The notes under the pieces are model-generated. The model had not been told where the DNA came from, did not search any database, and was given only the letters and a program-made list of their open reading frames with translations. Of a DNA stretch of 11,206 nt, positions 10,459-11,206 are shown one piece after another. Position 1 is the first letter of the stretch; each line of letters begins with the position of its first letter. This stretch comes from Clostridiales bacterium (GTDB lineage Bacteria > Bacillota > Clostridia > Oscillospirales > QAMX01). The translations under genes were made by a program, and so were the position numbers. The stretch is taken from assembly GCA_016285815.1 (NCBI GenBank), contig JAEERN010000182.1, forward strand, positions 1 through 11,206. Reading direction: 5' to 3'.

Positions 10459-11206
10459 CCCGCCTCCGCGCGCGGCGTCTGCTGGCGGCCGCAGCCGCGG
10501 CGCTGGTCCTGGTGCTGTCCGCCTGCGGCAAGCGGTCCGGACCGGTCCTGATCGAGCCGCCGGACGAGGTCTACGTGCTGGACCGCGCCGACCTGCTGTC
10601 GGCGGACACCGAGCGGTACGTCCTCAGCCGGGGGCGGGCGCTGGACCGCGCCTGCGGCGCGCAGATCGCGGTGCTGACCGTGGACTTCCTCGACGGCATG
10701 TCCATCCAGGACTTCGCCGCCCGCGTCTTTTCCGACTGGGGCGTCGGGGACGCCGAAAAGGACAACGGCGTTTTGCTGCTGTTCGCCGCGGGCGAGCGGC
10801 AGTACTGGGCCCTTCAGGGCAGCGGCATCGAGGCCGATCTGACCGCGGGAACGCTGGGCGCGCTGCTGCGCGAGCACTGCGAAACGCCCTTCCTCGAAGA
10901 GCGGTATGACGACGCCGTCGTCGACACCTACGCCGCGCTGGTCCGCTGGTTCGAGACCTACTACGGCATCAACGCCGCCGGGATCGACGTCAGCGGCGGC
11001 CCGGTCGTCGTCGGCCCGGACGATCCGGACGGCGGCCTGTTCGGCAGCGGCGGCTTCTTCAGCCGCGGCGGAACCGTCTGGGGCAAGCTTCTCCGCATCG
11101 TCATCGCGCTGGCCGTGCTGGGCGTCGTCATGCACCTGATGGGGCGGCTCGGCGGGGCGCTCTTCCGCGGGACCACCCGTTCCGCGGGGCGGGCCGTCTC
11201 CCGCGG
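10455..11206 (+). CDS. TPM-domain lipoprotein, C-terminus beyond window
   Basis: Open to the right edge, 250 codons seen. The start ATG at 10455 overlaps the lemA-like stop. Residues 1-23 form a lipoprotein signal: basic MTRLRARR, an Ala/Leu/Val core, and the lipobox LSAC with Cys24. The mature protein should thus be lipid-anchored and exported. A TPM domain follows (about 40-165) with the opening VYVLDRADLLS (39-49), the core AQIAVLTVDFLDG (69-81), and the characteristic SDWGVGDAEKDNGVLLLFA (93-111). A Gly-rich linker (about 181-206) leads to a membrane segment near 211-229. This order of signal, TPM, Gly-rich linker and membrane helix is typical of YgcG-type proteins, where the TPM fold sits outside the membrane. 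Some TPM proteins have phosphatase activity, but that cannot be assumed here. It probably pairs with the LemA-like protein. Confidence 0.88.
   Translation, partial: MTRLRARRLLAAAAAALVLVLSACGKRSGPVLIEPPDEVYVLDRADLLSADTERYVLSRGRALDRACGAQIAVLTVDFLDGMSIQDFAARVFSDWGVGDAEKDNGVLLLFAAGERQYWALQGSGIEADLTAGTLGALLREHCETPFLEERYDDAVVDTYAALVRWFETYYGINAAGIDVSGGPVVVGPDDPDGGLFGSGGFFSRGGTVWGKLLRIVIALAVLGVVMHLMGRLGGALFRGTTRSAGRAVSR

Overview
The window is a GC-rich bacterial chromosome segment, probably from a high-GC member of the Firmicutes (Clostridia, perhaps an Oscillospiraceae-like gut anaerobe). Four things point there. An HrcA-controlled hrcA-grpE-dnaK operon carries a perfect CIRCE operator. DnaK lacks the roughly 24-residue N-terminal insertion found in Gram-negative DnaK. 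xpaC and telA are adjacent, as in Bacillus. Promoters have near-consensus SigA-type TATAAT boxes. The lineage is inference; nothing in the window fixes the species.

Layout: the left part reads leftward. hrcA (2408-1311), grpE (1339-764) and dnaK (from 684, running off the left edge) form the class I heat-shock operon, driven by a TTGACA-N17-TACATT promoter whose start region is covered by CIRCE (2466-2492). Behind that promoter lies an isolated leftward gene for a 74-residue single-pass membrane protein (2959-2735). It has its own strong promoter and a strong intrinsic terminator, so it is a self-contained transcription unit.

The right part reads rightward. uvrB (3177-5189, GTG start) and uvrA (5186-8011) overlap by ATGA and encode the damage-recognition half of nucleotide excision repair. 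After a 74-base gap with a new promoter comes a four-gene run: xpaC (8086-8733), telA (8730-9857), a divergent lemA-like gene (9931-10458) and a lipoprotein with a TPM domain (10455 to the right edge, incomplete). Three of the five junctions in the rightward part are ATGA overlaps, which implies tight translational coupling.

How they fit together: the left operon handles protein folding under heat stress, uvrBA handles DNA damage, and the XpaC-TelA-LemA-TPM set is a membrane-associated module of poorly known function with links to toxic-anion and envelope stress. The least explained region is the divergent control zone between hrcA and uvrB (about 2640-3080). It holds the unknown small membrane gene, an exact 17-bp palindrome inside that gene's promoter, and a plus-strand extended -10 promoter that would transcribe antisense to the small gene and on toward uvrB.
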